This document shows positions 9,813-19,220 of a DNA stretch of 40,440 nt, in pieces. Position 1 is the stretch's first letter. Each line of letters begins with the position of its first letter. Under the pieces are notes generated by a model that was given only the letters and a program-made list of their open reading frames with translations, was not told the origin of the DNA and made no database searches. Origin of the DNA: Nemertoderma westbladi (lineage: Eukaryota; Xenacoelomorpha; Nemertodermatida; Nemertodermatidae); assembly GCA_032718475.1 (NCBI GenBank), contig JAUCBJ010007237.1, positions 1-40,440 on the forward strand, given 5' to 3'. A program made the position numbers and the translations under genes.

Positions 9813-11251
9813 GAGTCCGTTGAGTTTCCTGCGAAGAAAACTCGGGCAGCAAAAACTCCCATTATCTCCAGTGGAAGGTCGTTGGCGGCGCGTAGATCCG
9901 CAGTGGGGTGAGGAGTAAGGTCCTGGTTACAGCCGCCCATCTGGTAGAAAATCTCCTGGCTTAGCACGGTGGCTGCAGCGCCGCTATCCGCGAGGACATT
10001 GCGTATGATTCCGCATATGTCATCATCGTCCACGCCGCGCACCTCGACCTCGATGCGGGGGAGGTCGCAGGCGAATGTTATTGAGTTTATCGGTCCGCCG
10101 CCCGTGATCGTGTTCACTTTCGAGGCGGGTTTACCCGTTCCCTTGCCACCCCTGGAACTGGGTTTATGTACCGAGTCGGAATGACAGACTGCCTGGAGGT
10201 GGCCCCACTTTCCACAGTTATGGCACTTCGTGTCTTTGGCGGGGCAGTTACTCTTTCCCGGAGGGTGACTGCGCCCACAGTTTCGGCATCCTCCAGAGGC
10301 ATTAGATGTGTGTTGGGGCAGAGGTGGGGTTTGCCGGGAGGCCGAACGCCCGCGTTTGTACGACGACGTGAGTTTCATAACCGGGGTCCCACGCCCGATT
10401 ATTGAGTCGTTACGCTCACTCGCCTCCATCGATTGGCAGATTCGTATGCAATCCTCGAGGGAAGGTTGTAGAAGAACCTTGAGGAGTTCGGTGCGGGTCT
10501 CCGACGAATGGATGCCGACCAGGATCTGCGTCACGATCTGTCGATTCCGACAGTGTTCGCAAAGTTCCGCGGCATCGCCGAGTTCCTCCAGGGTGATCCG
10601 GAACGAGTCGAAGTTTTCGTTTGGGCCCTGTCTCTGGTCGTGGAACTTTATTCCATTGATGGCAATACTGCGCTTTGACCGGAGGTGCGCTTGGAGGGCG
10701 TCGAGAACCGTCTCCACAGTGGTTGCGTCGTCGTCGATGTCGACATTGAGCGTTACGGTGAGAGTTTGTTGTAGGTCTCGACCAATGGCGGATATTAGCA
10801 AATAAACCTGTTCGTCGCGTGGGAATGTAGATGCTTGTTGGCAGTGCGCGTGGACTTGCCAGGCCTCTCGCCACCGAAGGAACGAGGTGAAGTCGACATC
10901 GCTATCGATTTTCTCGAGATCGCGGATATCGATAACGCGGCGTTGTGGTTGACGTGTTGGTGCGGTTTGTATCGGATCACCCCCGCCGGGATTGGTCACA
11001 CCTGCGCCCGATTGGAGTGCGCCCATCAGTTGCGCGATCTGCGCATTGGCCTCGGCGCGCTCGCGTGCTGCACTGTCCTGCTGGTGTATCAGCATTTGAG
11101 TTAGTTTATCGAGGCGAGCGTCTGCGGCCGCCTCGCGTTGAGTGGAGTCAATGTCGCGTTTTGCCAACTCCTGACGCAAGTGGTTGAGAACGTCGATGGC
11201 GGGTTCAGTGTCGTCCGAGCCCTGTTCGGAGGGAGTTCTGTGGTCGGCCAT
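9740..11251 (-). CDS. gag: Gypsy gag with fused aspartic protease
   Basis: This is an open 503-codon frame starting at ATG (11249-11251), 116 bp inside the 5' LTR. A coiled-coil-like N-terminus (residues 20-80) precedes a retrotransposon gag/capsid region (about 120-285: FTSFLRWREAW, the ISAIG block, ILVGI). Then come two zinc knuckles: a non-canonical one (Cys322 to Cys336) and a canonical CX2CX4HX4C (343-356). A retropepsin active site, LADSGAAATVLS, has Asp422. The frame runs into stop at 9740 because of a frame change near 9800 relative to RT. Whether that shift is programmed or a lesion cannot be decided, but pol has other lesions. The ORF should still be able to encode nucleocapsid if transcribed. 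Confidence 0.9.
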   Translation of the reverse strand: MADHRTPSEQGSDDTEPAIDVLNHLRQELAKRDIDSTQREAAADARLDKLTQMLIHQQDSAARERAEANAQIAQLMGALQSGAGVTNPGGGDPIQTAPTRQPQRRVIDIRDLEKIDSDVDFTSFLRWREAWQVHAHCQQASTFPRDEQVYLLISAIGRDLQQTLTVTLNVDIDDDATTVETVLDALQAHLRSKRSIAINGIKFHDQRQGPNENFDSFRITLEELGDAAELCEHCRNRQIVTQILVGIHSSETRTELLKVLLQPSLEDCIRICQSMEASERNDSIIGRGTPVMKLTSSYKRGRSASRQTPPLPQHTSNASGGCRNCGRSHPPGKSNCPAKDTKCHNCGKWGHLQAVCHSDSVHKPSSRGGKGTGKPASKVNTITGGGPINSITFACDLPRIEVEVRGVDDDDICGIIRNVLADSGAAATVLSQEIFYQMGGCNQDLTPHPTADLRAANDLPLEIMGVFAARVFFAGNSTDSSSPSGRSSISNSSTPTSLIPSPL

Positions 11252-11349
11252 CAGTTTGCTTCTGCGTTACTCGGGGTTTGGGGTTATGCAGACAGGAGTA
11301 CCGGTAGGTCTGTAGGTTTAGGAATGCGTGGTGGTTTTAGTTCACCAAC

Positions 11350-11367
11350 ACAAACACAACTGCGCCA
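11350..11367 (-). promoter_or_regulatory. Primer binding site of the gypsy element
   Basis: Immediately inside the 5' LTR the minus strand reads TGGCGCAGTTGTGTTTGT. It begins with TGG (complement of a tRNA CCA end) with no spacer from the LTR. Which tRNA it pairs with is not determined. Confidence 0.7.
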
Positions 11368-11648
11368 TGTATGGAGGTCACGACTAACTGTGGAGCCGGA
11401 ATAATGTCGGGCGTATAATATACAGGTAGTAGTGACCACACAAGTACAAACAACAACAATGCTGTGCTGGGCCGTCTGTCTGGCAGTGCGCCCTAACTAA
11501 GACCTAACTGTACTGACTACTGGACTAGCTAACTGCTGTCTATCGGTCGGTGGTATCCTGAGTCTGTCATCCCTACAGAACCGCAGTCCCTGAGTATCTG
11601 CTGGCATATGGGGCGAGCCATGTGGTGTGGCGAGTTCGTATCACTACA
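11368..11648 (-). repeat. 5' LTR of the gypsy element
   Basis: Partner of 6557-6837, bounded by TG and CA and followed by the CCTCT duplication. In minus-strand sense it would carry promoter and R region. I could not mark a TATA box with confidence. Confidence 0.95.
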
Positions 11649-11835
11649 CCTCTGTAACCTGTTCCTTTCCCCCAATTGGTAACAACACGGTTTATTGTTT
11701 TGGTTACAAAAGCCTACCTCTGTAACATGTTCATTTCCCCCATTGGTAACAACACCGTTTATTGTTTTGGTTACAAAAGCCTACCACTGTAACCTGCTCC
11801 TTTCCCCAATTGGTAAAAACAACGTTTATCACTAA
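11649..11835 (+). repeat. 68-bp tandem repeat, left block (about 2.7 units)
   Basis: Units read GCCTACCTCTGTAACCTGCT, then CCTTTCCCCCAATTGG, then AACACGGTTTATTGTTTTGG and TTA(C/T)AAAA. The array resumes exactly where the gypsy element interrupted it at 6556. The same repeat is at 15231-15541, with a degraded piece near 13603-13670. Confidence 0.93.
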
Positions 11836-13024
11836 TTCTCTCTTTTTGTTTACACATTACTGGGGCAACAAACCAGTATTATATCCGTATAATCCTGATT
11901 TTTTGAGGTAATATACTTCAAACGTGAATTTGTTCAAGATTGTGGGAAATATTATGAGAATATACTAGCTAGTAATCGATTGTACTAAAAAACTATATAT
12001 TTAAAGCGCTGCTACGCAAGGTGGAACTGCGATGAAAGTAGCTAAACTTAATCTTCACGTTTTGTGCTGATTTTGGGGAGAATTAGCCTACCGTAACGTA
12101 TTTTAATTTCATTCTATAATGATTTCCTTATGACATTATCTTATCAGTCTGTTTGGATTTGCCCAATAAAAAGTAGAACAAAGCTTTCGTAAGAATGCGA
12201 AATTAAAATCATAAAGCAAAGGAAATTGAGATGCATTACTGTGTGCCAAAATAAAGAATTATTTTCAAAAATAATTGTTGCTTTTTACTGTAGCCTGAGA
12301 GTGGCGAACTTGTAGCATTGGAAGCGGACAACAATAATGGTTAGAAGATAACCTCTCGTTTTGTCTTTAAGGGGTTTTTTGAGTCGAAACTACAAATATG
12401 AAAGTTTGTAATAACGTGGAAACAAAACGACAGTGGGTGTTGTTGATCATCGAACATAAATACAAACTAATAGGGTTGGTGACTCAAAAAAATAATTTTC
12501 TATAAACACGTTCATAAAATGTAAAAAGGTGTGCTGATCACGAATTTAAAAACCGTTTTTAAATTCATCGAGTTCCGGCTGAGATTGGGTTATACACCAG
12601 CGCGGGAAAATCTTAGTTTAAACGTTTTGATTTACTATTCCACTTTGTCGCTAGGCAACGCTAACAACATTGACTAGCTAACAGCATACCGTTCACTATG
12701 GGTGCATGTAAAGAGCGGACTGCGGACTGCGGATTACGGACTGCGGATTGTCAATTAAAAGCCCAAATATGCGCGGTCAATTTGAATTATAGCATTATAA
12801 TGTAAGAATCCGCTCTTTGTTGTCTGGACAAACGGCGGACTGAAGCCAGAAAATTGTAACCTGATTGGCTCAATCATTTACATAGGCCCAAAGGGAACTT
12901 TCCTGAATCCTCTTATTGGCTTAAATGTTTTCATTGTGACACAGAGATGGAAACCTATTATTTTGAAAACCTATTATGTAGGCAGTAGGAAGAACTCTTG
13001 AACTTTCAATAAAATCTCTCAGGT

Positions 13025-13159
13025 TAAGGCCGGTTCACTTTTAAGCATGATTCATTCGTAACTCTACTTTAGATAAAGACTTTGGGACTACTGTAGTATG
13101 TACTTCTGCTGCCGAAGCAGAGTTATGCTTATTGCTTAAAGGTGTGAACCGCGACCTTA
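13025..13159. mobile_element. Small MITE-like palindrome
   Basis: TAAGGCCGGTTCAC(TTTTAAGCA) at the left end is mirrored by TGCTTATTGCTTAAAGG and GTGAACCGCGACCTTA at the right end, with imperfect complementarity extending about 40 bp on each side. It sits in the loop of the larger foldback. Confidence 0.7.
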
Positions 13160-13221
13160 TAAGATATTCCTTGTTTGCTTGTTACTTTAATTAAAAGTTT
13201 TTACGTTGGGGTCGTCCAAAA

Positions 13222-13256
13222 AAAAGGGGGGGGGGGGGGGGGGGGGGTGGGGGGAG
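13222..13256. repeat. Poly-A/poly-G tract
   Basis: A run of A followed by more than 20 G with one T interruption. Length in the assembly may be unreliable. Confidence 0.9.
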
Positions 13257-13483
13257 GTTGGCTCGTACTGCCACTATTATGTCTCTGTTAGTTGAAACAA
13301 AATTGGAACATAATTGAAACATATTAGTCGTACATACTAGTGGTGAAACATTATTTTTCCAAGATTGACCGACTTATTAGCGTTCAAACATTTCCGACGA
13401 TGACAACGACAGACGGGTCCACCACTTATACCCATATGCTAAGGCTCACCTGGACTTACGTTGCTCGCCCCACAGTTAATCGC

Positions 13484-13760
13484 CCTTGTGAAGAATACCA
13501 GGATTTCACTTTTCGGTCGACTTTTTATTGGAATTTTATATATGAAGATTATTTATTTTTTTTAATTTATCTTTATTAAGTGTTTTATAGCGCTTATTTC
13601 TGTCTTATAACCTGTACATATACTAATTCGTTTATTGTTTTGGTTAGATTCAGCCCTTCTGTAACCTGTGTTTTTGGTGAAAACCTGGTATTCTTCACAT
13701 GGGGGTAACTGCAAAGTGAAATATAACAGCAGAAAGTCTGGTATACTTCACATGGGCCCA
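13484..13760. repeat. Inverted 22-bp pair and 68-bp repeat fragment in the foldback loop
   Basis: CTTGTGAAGAATACCAGGAT near 13488 is complemented by CCTGGTATTCTTCACATGGG near 13684, and again by TCTGGTATACTTCACATGGG near 13738. Between them, about 13625-13670, is a degraded copy of the 68-bp repeat (TTTATTGTTTTGGTTAGATT, then CTGTAACCTG). The 79-codon ORF at 13340-13579 has no recognisable domain and reads through this palindrome, so I do not call it a gene. Confidence 0.7.
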
Positions 13761-14403
13761 GTTAATCGTATGTCAGATATGTAGGATATCACAGCCCACA
13801 CTAAAAAAGCATTAAAAAAAGCACTAGCCGATCAGGTGTTCGTGTTTGTCATTTTAAGGCTGTCAAAAAAATCCGATGTCCGAATGTCCGAATATTCGCT
13901 CTTTTATATTTGCGAACAGACAACTGTGACATAAACTCTAAAGGCAGGAAGTATATAAAAATATTTATTGAAATAAATAATCTGAAAATCCGTAGAATGT
14001 TGATTATATAGTAGGTGGGTATTTGTATTTGTAATTTTAATTTGTGTAATGGTCTAATATATATATATATATATAATATTGATTGGTAATATAGTAGGCC
14101 CTTAATCAACAGTCCACGTAATTACTGTATAGGATAATTATTTCCTGTATTACAGTGTTGCACAATGGTAAACATTTAAAAGCCAAATGGAATTATTCAT
14201 TCTTTAAGTTCCCTTTCAGCTTCAGCCTATGTACATGATTAAGCCAATCAGGTTACAATTTACCGGCTTCAGTCCCGCCATTTGTCCAGACAACAAAGAG
14301 CGGATTCTTAGTTTGGAAGTCGATAATTCAAATTGACCGCGCGGATTTTGGCAATCCCCAGTCCGTTGTCCGCCAGTCCGCAGTCCGCTCTTTACATGCA
14401 CCC

Positions 14404-14709
14404 GTTCACTATTGTTTGATGTAGGCTAATTTTAGTTATAAAGGTTAAGATATTTATATTATTATCAAATCCGATGTGAAATTTCAGGTTTAAAAAAACT
14501 GTGGAGATGGTTTAAAAAGCATTTTTAAAGAAAGAATAAGGTCCAAAACTTGTATGTAGCCCTAAAAATATTCGTGAATACAGTAGGCCGATAATACAAA
14601 CGAATAAAAATAATCTTAAACAATGAACATTACATTGTTGTGTCAAACTAATTATATAAATATCTTAATCTTTATAACTAAAATTAGCCTATATCAAACA
14701 ATAGTAAAC
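14404..14709. mobile_element. Nested palindromic insertion with ~55-bp arms
   Basis: GTTCACTATTGTTTGATGTA (14404 onward, arm to about 14462) is mirrored by TATATCAAACAATAGTAAAC ending at 14709. It interrupts the right arm of the larger foldback between GCACCC and TGTATGCTGTTAGC. The left arm at the equivalent place has only GCACCCATAGTGAACGGTAT (complementary strand), which gives an independent uninterrupted site for comparison. Confidence 0.8.
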
Positions 14710-15073
14710 TGTATGCTGTTAGCTAGCTAGTCAATGTTGTTAGCGTTGCCTAGCGACAAAGTGGAACAGTGAGTGGTACAGTAAATCAGAGCGTTTAAAG
14801 TAAGATTTTCCCGCGCTGGTGTATAATCCCCTCAATCTCAGCCGGAACCCGATGAATTTAAAAACGGTTTTCAGATTCGTGATCAGCACACCTTTTTACA
14901 TTTTTTGAACGTGTTTATAAAAATTTGTTTTTTTGAGTCACCAACCCTACCGGTATTGATTTATCATGTTAATAATAAAATACTAAAGTACTGTACAGCA
15001 AACCTCTGAGCATGAAAGGAACAAATTTCTTACCCACCCTCCACAAAAAGCTCGAATTAATGATAAACTAATT

Positions 15074-15225
15074 ATTGTCTGTTCGAGAACAGAATATACG
15101 GATATAATACCTGCAGCAAATTAATCATGTATAACTTCGACTGCGGCCGTCGGACTCGAAGTAGTTATACATGGTTTATTTGCTGCAGGTACTAGATCCG
15201 TATATGACGTTCTAGATCAGACAAT
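15074..15225. repeat. Long palindrome with ~70-bp arms
   Basis: ATTGTCTGTTCGAGAACAGA at 15074 mirrors the segment ending CTAGATCAGACAAT at 15225. Inside are TATACGGAT, CCTGCAGCAAAT and CATGTATAACT on both sides of a GC-rich centre. The equivalent palindrome is at 26928-27073. It forms one end of composite repeat B. Confidence 0.88.
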
Positions 15226-15230
15226 CATTG

Positions 15231-15541
15231 TAGTTTATTGTTTTGGTTATAAAAGCCTACCTCTGTAACCTGCTCCTTTCTCCCAATTGGAATCAACACG
15301 GTTTATTGTTTTGGTTACAAAAGCTTACCTTTGTAACATGCTCCTTTCCCCCCAAATGGTAAAAACAATGTTTATTATTTTGGTTATAAAAGCCCACCTC
15401 TGTAACCTGCTCCTTTCCCCCTAATTGGTTAAAACACTGTTTATTGTTTAGGTTATAAAAGCCTACCTCTGTAACCGTTACTTTACCCCAATTGGTAAAA
15501 AAACTGTTTATTGTTTTGGTTATAAAAGCCTACCTCTGTAA
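15231..15541 (+). repeat. 68-bp tandem repeat, right block (about 4.5 units)
   Basis: Successive units share GTTTATTGTTTTGGTTATAA, AAGCCTACCTCTGTAACCTG and CTCCTTTCCCCCAATTGG. This block ends in GTAAC at 15541, before the 3' flank of the R2-like element. Confidence 0.93.
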
Positions 15542-15588
15542 CGAATTGATTTAATTTGGTGGAAAATTAATTAATTTTAGTTATAAGT

Positions 15589-18500
15589 ATAAAATTTTAT
15601 ATAAGGATATATGCACAATACATAAGCCAATCAAAAGGGAAAAACACTAAAGCAGTGAAGAATAGTTATTTTATAAGAGTTGAGGAAATTATTAAATTTT
15701 CTTTAGAATGAGATGAGAATTGCTACTCCTTGATACTCCTTACCGAGATATACCTGATATCCCAGCGCCGTCGTCCAGCCCGAGCCCGCTACGCCATTTC
15801 GTCCGCGACCCTCTAAGGCAATGGGAAGCCCCGCGTACGATAGCCAGCTGGACCCGGGTACGGACCCACCCCATCACCATGCTGTAGGGTCTCCCCCACG
15901 TCCGGTGGAGCTTCTGGGCAATGGTCCTGAGGAGCTTGTCCGCTTGGGGGGCCAACACTCCGTCGCAGGAGGCAACGTATGGCGAGAAGTCACCACGCCG
16001 AGCCCAGACTGCGTCGGAGTAGAGCCGCTTCTTCTCGTCTTCGGCTGACTCGAGGACTGACATCGGGGAGCGCCCCGCATAAGACCCGGCGTCAAGGTTA
16101 ACCAACCTGATGTCAATCAACGCCTGGGTCTGCGGGTTAAACGCCCCCCGAATGCCCACGTCACACCGAAGACCAGAAGCTCCGTCGACCCCCTGCTGCT
16201 CCCGAACGACCGGCTCGCAAGTAACATTGTGGGGCCCGAACGCCGCCGCCGCCAGGTCGTCCACAACGTCCCGTAGCTCATTGTGGCGCTGGATGACGAG
16301 ACCTCCTTTCTTGCAATTTAACCCGTGGTTAAGATCAAAGGGGGCCCCGCACCCATCGCACCGGCTCGGAACCGAGGCGAGGGGCCAACCATAGCGGATG
16401 GCCACCGCATCCCGGAACTCACGAGGAGAAAGGTCGAGGTGATGCTCTGCATGGGGGAGACAGGAAATCCAGCCGCTGGTTCGGTAGTCAACAGCTCGTT
16501 GTACTGTGCGTCGTCGGGTCTGTGACATGTCTTCGATCGCCTCCTTGAACCCGGTGTCCTCCCGTGCAAGCTGTAGTGTTCGCCCCACTTTGCGAGCCCC
16601 CTGAAGACAAGCGAGGTGATCTACCAGGGAGAAGGTTTCAACCCCGATGATTGCCCGGCTGAGGGACCAAGTTCCGGCTTGGGATGTGTCGTAGAAAGGA
16701 GTAGCTTCCACTATCGGGTCCCGTAGGCCCATCCCTCCTATGCGGGGGGACAAGGAGAACAGCCGGCGTTCGTTACTGGATATTTCGCCTCCGAGTAGGG
16801 CTGGCAGAAAACGCTGGGCTATGGCCTCCTCGAGGATTCGGAATTGGTCGCTGCAATTTGGTGTGACCCGCTGAAGGTAGGCCCACTCCCTCTGGAGGGA
16901 GCAGGCCATGGCCGCAAACGCAGCCTGCGGCTGTTCGGCTGCCATCTCGGACAGCTTGTCTACTGCGTCGACCCATGCAGCTACCTTGGCCCCCACGAAC
17001 GCCGTCCTGTCAGACACTCCACCCAGGAAACCCCCGAGGAAGCGGTGGCCTGTAACCACGTTGATGGAGTGGCCCGTGAAGATCCGCTTGGCCTCCTCCA
17101 TAAAAGCCGGCGCCACTACCAGGTAGCTCTTGGATGGTTCCGGCTTGTAACCAAGTGCTGGGCCGTTGGCTTTGAGCTGAAGGAACCACTCCAGGACGTC
17201 CACGAGTCTCCCAGCACCAGCCGAGTCGTCCGCAAACCAGTTCTGTCGCGTCTTCGAGGAACGCAGGCATCGGACTAATGGTAAGGCCCCTGTTGCGTAG
17301 AACAGCATGGCGAGCGGGTCCCCCTGTGTGGCTCCCTCCTCGCTGAATAATATCGCATCAGTTCCTCTCACAACCAATATACTGTATCCTCGGTAACAGT
17401 TGAATAAGAACAAGGAACACCTTGGCCATAAACGGCGGGCGTTCCACAGCGCTGCCACCCTATTCAGTGAGTTGAATGCGTTGGAGGCGTCTACCAGGAG
17501 TACCCCCCAACCATCGTCGGCCCGCTCCTCGAAGATGTCGGCCATCGTGTGGACGGCGGCCTCGACTCCCGCGGACGTCCCGGCTGATAGCTGCTCAGCC
17601 CCGCAAGTTGTTGTCACGTCGTCGCCAGTAGTCTGCGCCATGGCTCGTGCCATGATCCGGTGGAGGCATTCACCAATCCCAATTGGGCGCACTCCAGGGC
17701 ACTTATCAAGGGCGATGAGCCGGCCAGACATGAGGGCACGTGTGGACTCCCACGGGACTACTGAGTTCGCCAGACTGCGAGTGATGCCTGCAATTCCCTC
17801 GCGTAGGCGTTCACTGTGGGCCCCGTAACTTAACAGAAAATCCTGCCAGCGGGTGGAATCAGAACCGGCAGGTCCCGCCCCGCCATGGAGGTGGCGGACA
17901 GCCGACTCTATATGGGCAGCCGTTATGTCGACGTCAACTCGCACCGGTAGCTCATCTTCAGGATCCAGTAGAGAACCAACCGGAGGTGCCGCCGCTGAGG
18001 GGTGTTTACTTCTGAGCACATCCAGGACATTGACCTTGTTTTCCCCAACCTCCACGTCATCGCTGGGGTCTAGTATGCCTCCAGAATCCCGGCCCGTCAC
18101 CCACCATACAGCGCTTCGCACTTTTCCCTCAAGCATAAGGCGGGTAAACACACGGATCGTGTGTTCCTTCTCGTTGTCCGGCGGCTGACGACTGACCCGA
18201 TGGCCAGAACCAAACTTCTTAGAGCATCGCTCCGCCTCCTGGAGGAGGGCCTCCATTTGGCCGCCTCGCCAAAGACCGATTCTTCGGGAGAGGAGACGGC
18301 GGATGACGGCCACCTTTGTTACTTTAGGGTCGCGATGGAGTAGAAGCGAGTTCGTGAGTAGTAAACGCTCTGAGCGGGCATTTGCCACATTGTGTTGCAA
18401 CGCCGACTGGAAGGCTGTTGCCTCTGAGGCCAGCAGCTCAACAAAGTCCCGCCCCAATGCACCACCAGGCAGACGGTATTTGGACCCGATCAACTGAGTA

Positions 18501-19220
18501 GCGCGCCTCCACTGGTGTAGTAAGAGATCCGGGGCGGCTCCCTTTCCAACCAATGGGGCCCCGTAGGCCCTAGTCATTAAGTCCTGTGGGTCGGGGTTCG
18601 TTTGGTTCTCGATTGCTGATGCCCACATACTGCCAAAGGTCGTGGTGTCCTGGGCGGCTGCCCCGGCAGTTGGGGCGTCTGTGGGTTTCACTGAGCGAAG
18701 GGGACAGTCGGGGACAGGGTCTGTGGACGGAATGTGGCCGTCTTGGTTGATGGTAGACTGGCTGGCGCCGTCATCTCCGTTTCCTGACTGAGGTACCAAC
18801 GTTTCACGTAGTGAGTCGAACGAAAGCTGGATGTTTGAACCATTCCGTTCCATGGTGTCCAACGTCTCGTGCGGGGAGGAAAAGTTTATTGGAATGGGTG
18901 GTTGCGACAGCGGCGACAATGTGTGAATGTTGGAGGTGAACTCGTTCCTGCATCCTCCGGTGAGAAACTGTGCGCAACTGATACAAGGACGCCGACGTTT
19001 GTGGCAACCACACCGCCCCGTTATGCAACTACCATCAGGGGTGGTGCCACACTGGCAGCAGCGTTGAGACCCTTGTGACATCCCACACAATACACCACAG
19101 AAACAGTTTGGCCACTGGCGTCCGTGGGCGAAATATACAGGCAATCCAATACTATGCAAGCATGAACACAGACAGACAGGCAGACAGGCAGTTACAATCA
19201 CTTTGCGTTAATTATTACTG
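15589..19220 (-). mobile_element. R2-superclade-like non-LTR retrotransposon, apparently intact
   Basis: One long ORF (15740-19081) is flanked by AT-rich non-coding ends. ATTAATTTTAGTTATAAGT occurs immediately at the 3' side (15570-15588), and exactly again in the repeat on the 5' side (19261-19279). This is either a target-site duplication or the target repeat itself. No LTR is present. The ORF is GC-rich against an AT-rich intron, and it is open throughout, which suggests a recent arrival. Exact ends are inferred. Confidence 0.75.
15740..19081 (-). CDS. Reverse transcriptase with restriction-like endonuclease (RLE) LINE ORF
   Basis: The first ATG (19079-19081) gives 1113 residues; the open frame extends upstream to 19201 without another ATG. 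N-terminal residues 8-44 are Cys-rich (CCQC, CGCHKRRRPCISC), a likely zinc-binding, nucleic-acid-binding region. RT motifs: RPIGIGECLHRI (465-476), LLVDASNAFNSLNR with catalytic Asp531, EEGATQGDPLAMLFY (581-595), and WFADDSAG with Asp618-Asp619. A CCHC zinc knuckle, Cys908/Cys911/His919/Cys923, is followed by RHNELRD (932-938) and a PD-(D/E)XK-like pattern with Asp974 and Asp990, as in RLE-bearing LINEs (R2, NeSL, HERO relatives). No apurinic-type endonuclease is present. Likely role: target-primed reverse transcription of its own RNA. The exact clade is not resolved. Confidence 0.85.
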   Translation of the reverse strand: MSQGSQRCCQCGTTPDGSCITGRCGCHKRRRPCISCAQFLTGGCRNEFTSNIHTLSPLSQPPIPINFSSPHETLDTMERNGSNIQLSFDSLRETLVPQSGNGDDGASQSTINQDGHIPSTDPVPDCPLRSVKPTDAPTAGAAAQDTTTFGSMWASAIENQTNPDPQDLMTRAYGAPLVGKGAAPDLLLHQWRRATQLIGSKYRLPGGALGRDFVELLASEATAFQSALQHNVANARSERLLLTNSLLLHRDPKVTKVAVIRRLLSRRIGLWRGGQMEALLQEAERCSKKFGSGHRVSRQPPDNEKEHTIRVFTRLMLEGKVRSAVWWVTGRDSGGILDPSDDVEVGENKVNVLDVLRSKHPSAAAPPVGSLLDPEDELPVRVDVDITAAHIESAVRHLHGGAGPAGSDSTRWQDFLLSYGAHSERLREGIAGITRSLANSVVPWESTRALMSGRLIALDKCPGVRPIGIGECLHRIMARAMAQTTGDDVTTTCGAEQLSAGTSAGVEAAVHTMADIFEERADDGWGVLLVDASNAFNSLNRVAALWNARRLWPRCSLFLFNCYRGYSILVVRGTDAILFSEEGATQGDPLAMLFYATGALPLVRCLRSSKTRQNWFADDSAGAGRLVDVLEWFLQLKANGPALGYKPEPSKSYLVVAPAFMEEAKRIFTGHSINVVTGHRFLGGFLGGVSDRTAFVGAKVAAWVDAVDKLSEMAAEQPQAAFAAMACSLQREWAYLQRVTPNCSDQFRILEEAIAQRFLPALLGGEISSNERRLFSLSPRIGGMGLRDPIVEATPFYDTSQAGTWSLSRAIIGVETFSLVDHLACLQGARKVGRTLQLAREDTGFKEAIEDMSQTRRRTVQRAVDYRTSGWISCLPHAEHHLDLSPREFRDAVAIRYGWPLASVPSRCDGCGAPFDLNHGLNCKKGGLVIQRHNELRDVVDDLAAAAFGPHNVTCEPVVREQQGVDGASGLRCDVGIRGAFNPQTQALIDIRLVNLDAGSYAGRSPMSVLESAEDEKKRLYSDAVWARRGDFSPYVASCDGVLAPQADKLLRTIAQKLHRTWGRPYSMVMGWVRTRVQLAIVRGASHCLRGSRTKWRSGLGLDDGAGISGISR

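Larger units (their letters stand above)
6557..11648 (-). mobile_element. Ty3/gypsy LTR retrotransposon, full length but decayed
   Basis: Two 281-bp LTRs (6557-6837 and 11368-11648) start TG and end CA and flank gag and pol in the order gag-PR-RT-RNase H-integrase, the Ty3/gypsy order. A 5-bp duplication, CCTCT, flanks the element at 6552-6556 and 11649-11653. The internal region is clearly more GC-rich than the AT-rich intron around it. gag-PR is open, but pol carries at least three in-frame stops and several frameshifts, so this copy cannot move on its own. It lies antisense to the host protease gene, inside its large intron. Confidence 0.95.
12469..14953. mobile_element. 2.5-kb foldback element with ~460-bp inverted arms
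   Basis: The left arm, 12469-12930 (starting AGGGTTGGTGACTC), is the inverted complement of 14171-14953 (ending GAGTCACCAACCCT). Shared internal landmarks are the cluster AAAGAGCGGACTGCGGACTG, the string CGCTAGGCAACGCTAACAAC and CCTGATTGGCT. The right arm is longer because it holds a nested ~306-bp palindromic insertion (14404-14709). The 1.24-kb loop carries a small MITE, a poly-G tract, an inverted 22-bp pair and (TA)n. No transposase gene is recognised, so it would be non-autonomous. Confidence 0.85.
11836..15230. mobile_element. Composite repeat B, copy 1, disrupted by a foldback
   Basis: The segment sits between two blocks of the 68-bp repeat. Its outer parts (about 11890-12468 and 14985-15225) match 27715-26928 in reverse orientation and in the same order: a palindrome, then a block with AGCTTTTTGTGGAGGGTGGG, then TTTCGACTCAAAAA..GACAAAACGAGAGGTTATC, then TGATTTCCTTATG and GGAGAATTAGCCTA. 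Copy 2 lacks 12469-14953, so that interval is an insertion. GTTTAT occurs just before (near 11830) and just after (15232-15237) the unit and may be a target duplication. No convincing ORF encodes a mobility protein. Confidence 0.75.

Noticed and set aside
6797-11404. Numerous + strand ORFs of 60-165 codons across the gypsy element
   Set aside because: They are antisense shadows of GC-rich gag and pol on the minus strand.
13340-13579. 79-codon + strand ORF as a small gene
   Set aside because: It crosses an inverted repeat inside a foldback loop and has no domain, signal or splice context.
15074-15225. Helitron 3' end because of a terminal hairpin
   Set aside because: Helitron hairpins are short and precede CTRR; here the arms are about 70 bp and no TC/CTRR ends or Rep/helicase sequence were found.
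15821-18497. + strand ORFs across the R2-like element
   Set aside because: They are antisense or out-of-frame shadows of the 1113-codon ORF, which has clear RT motifs.
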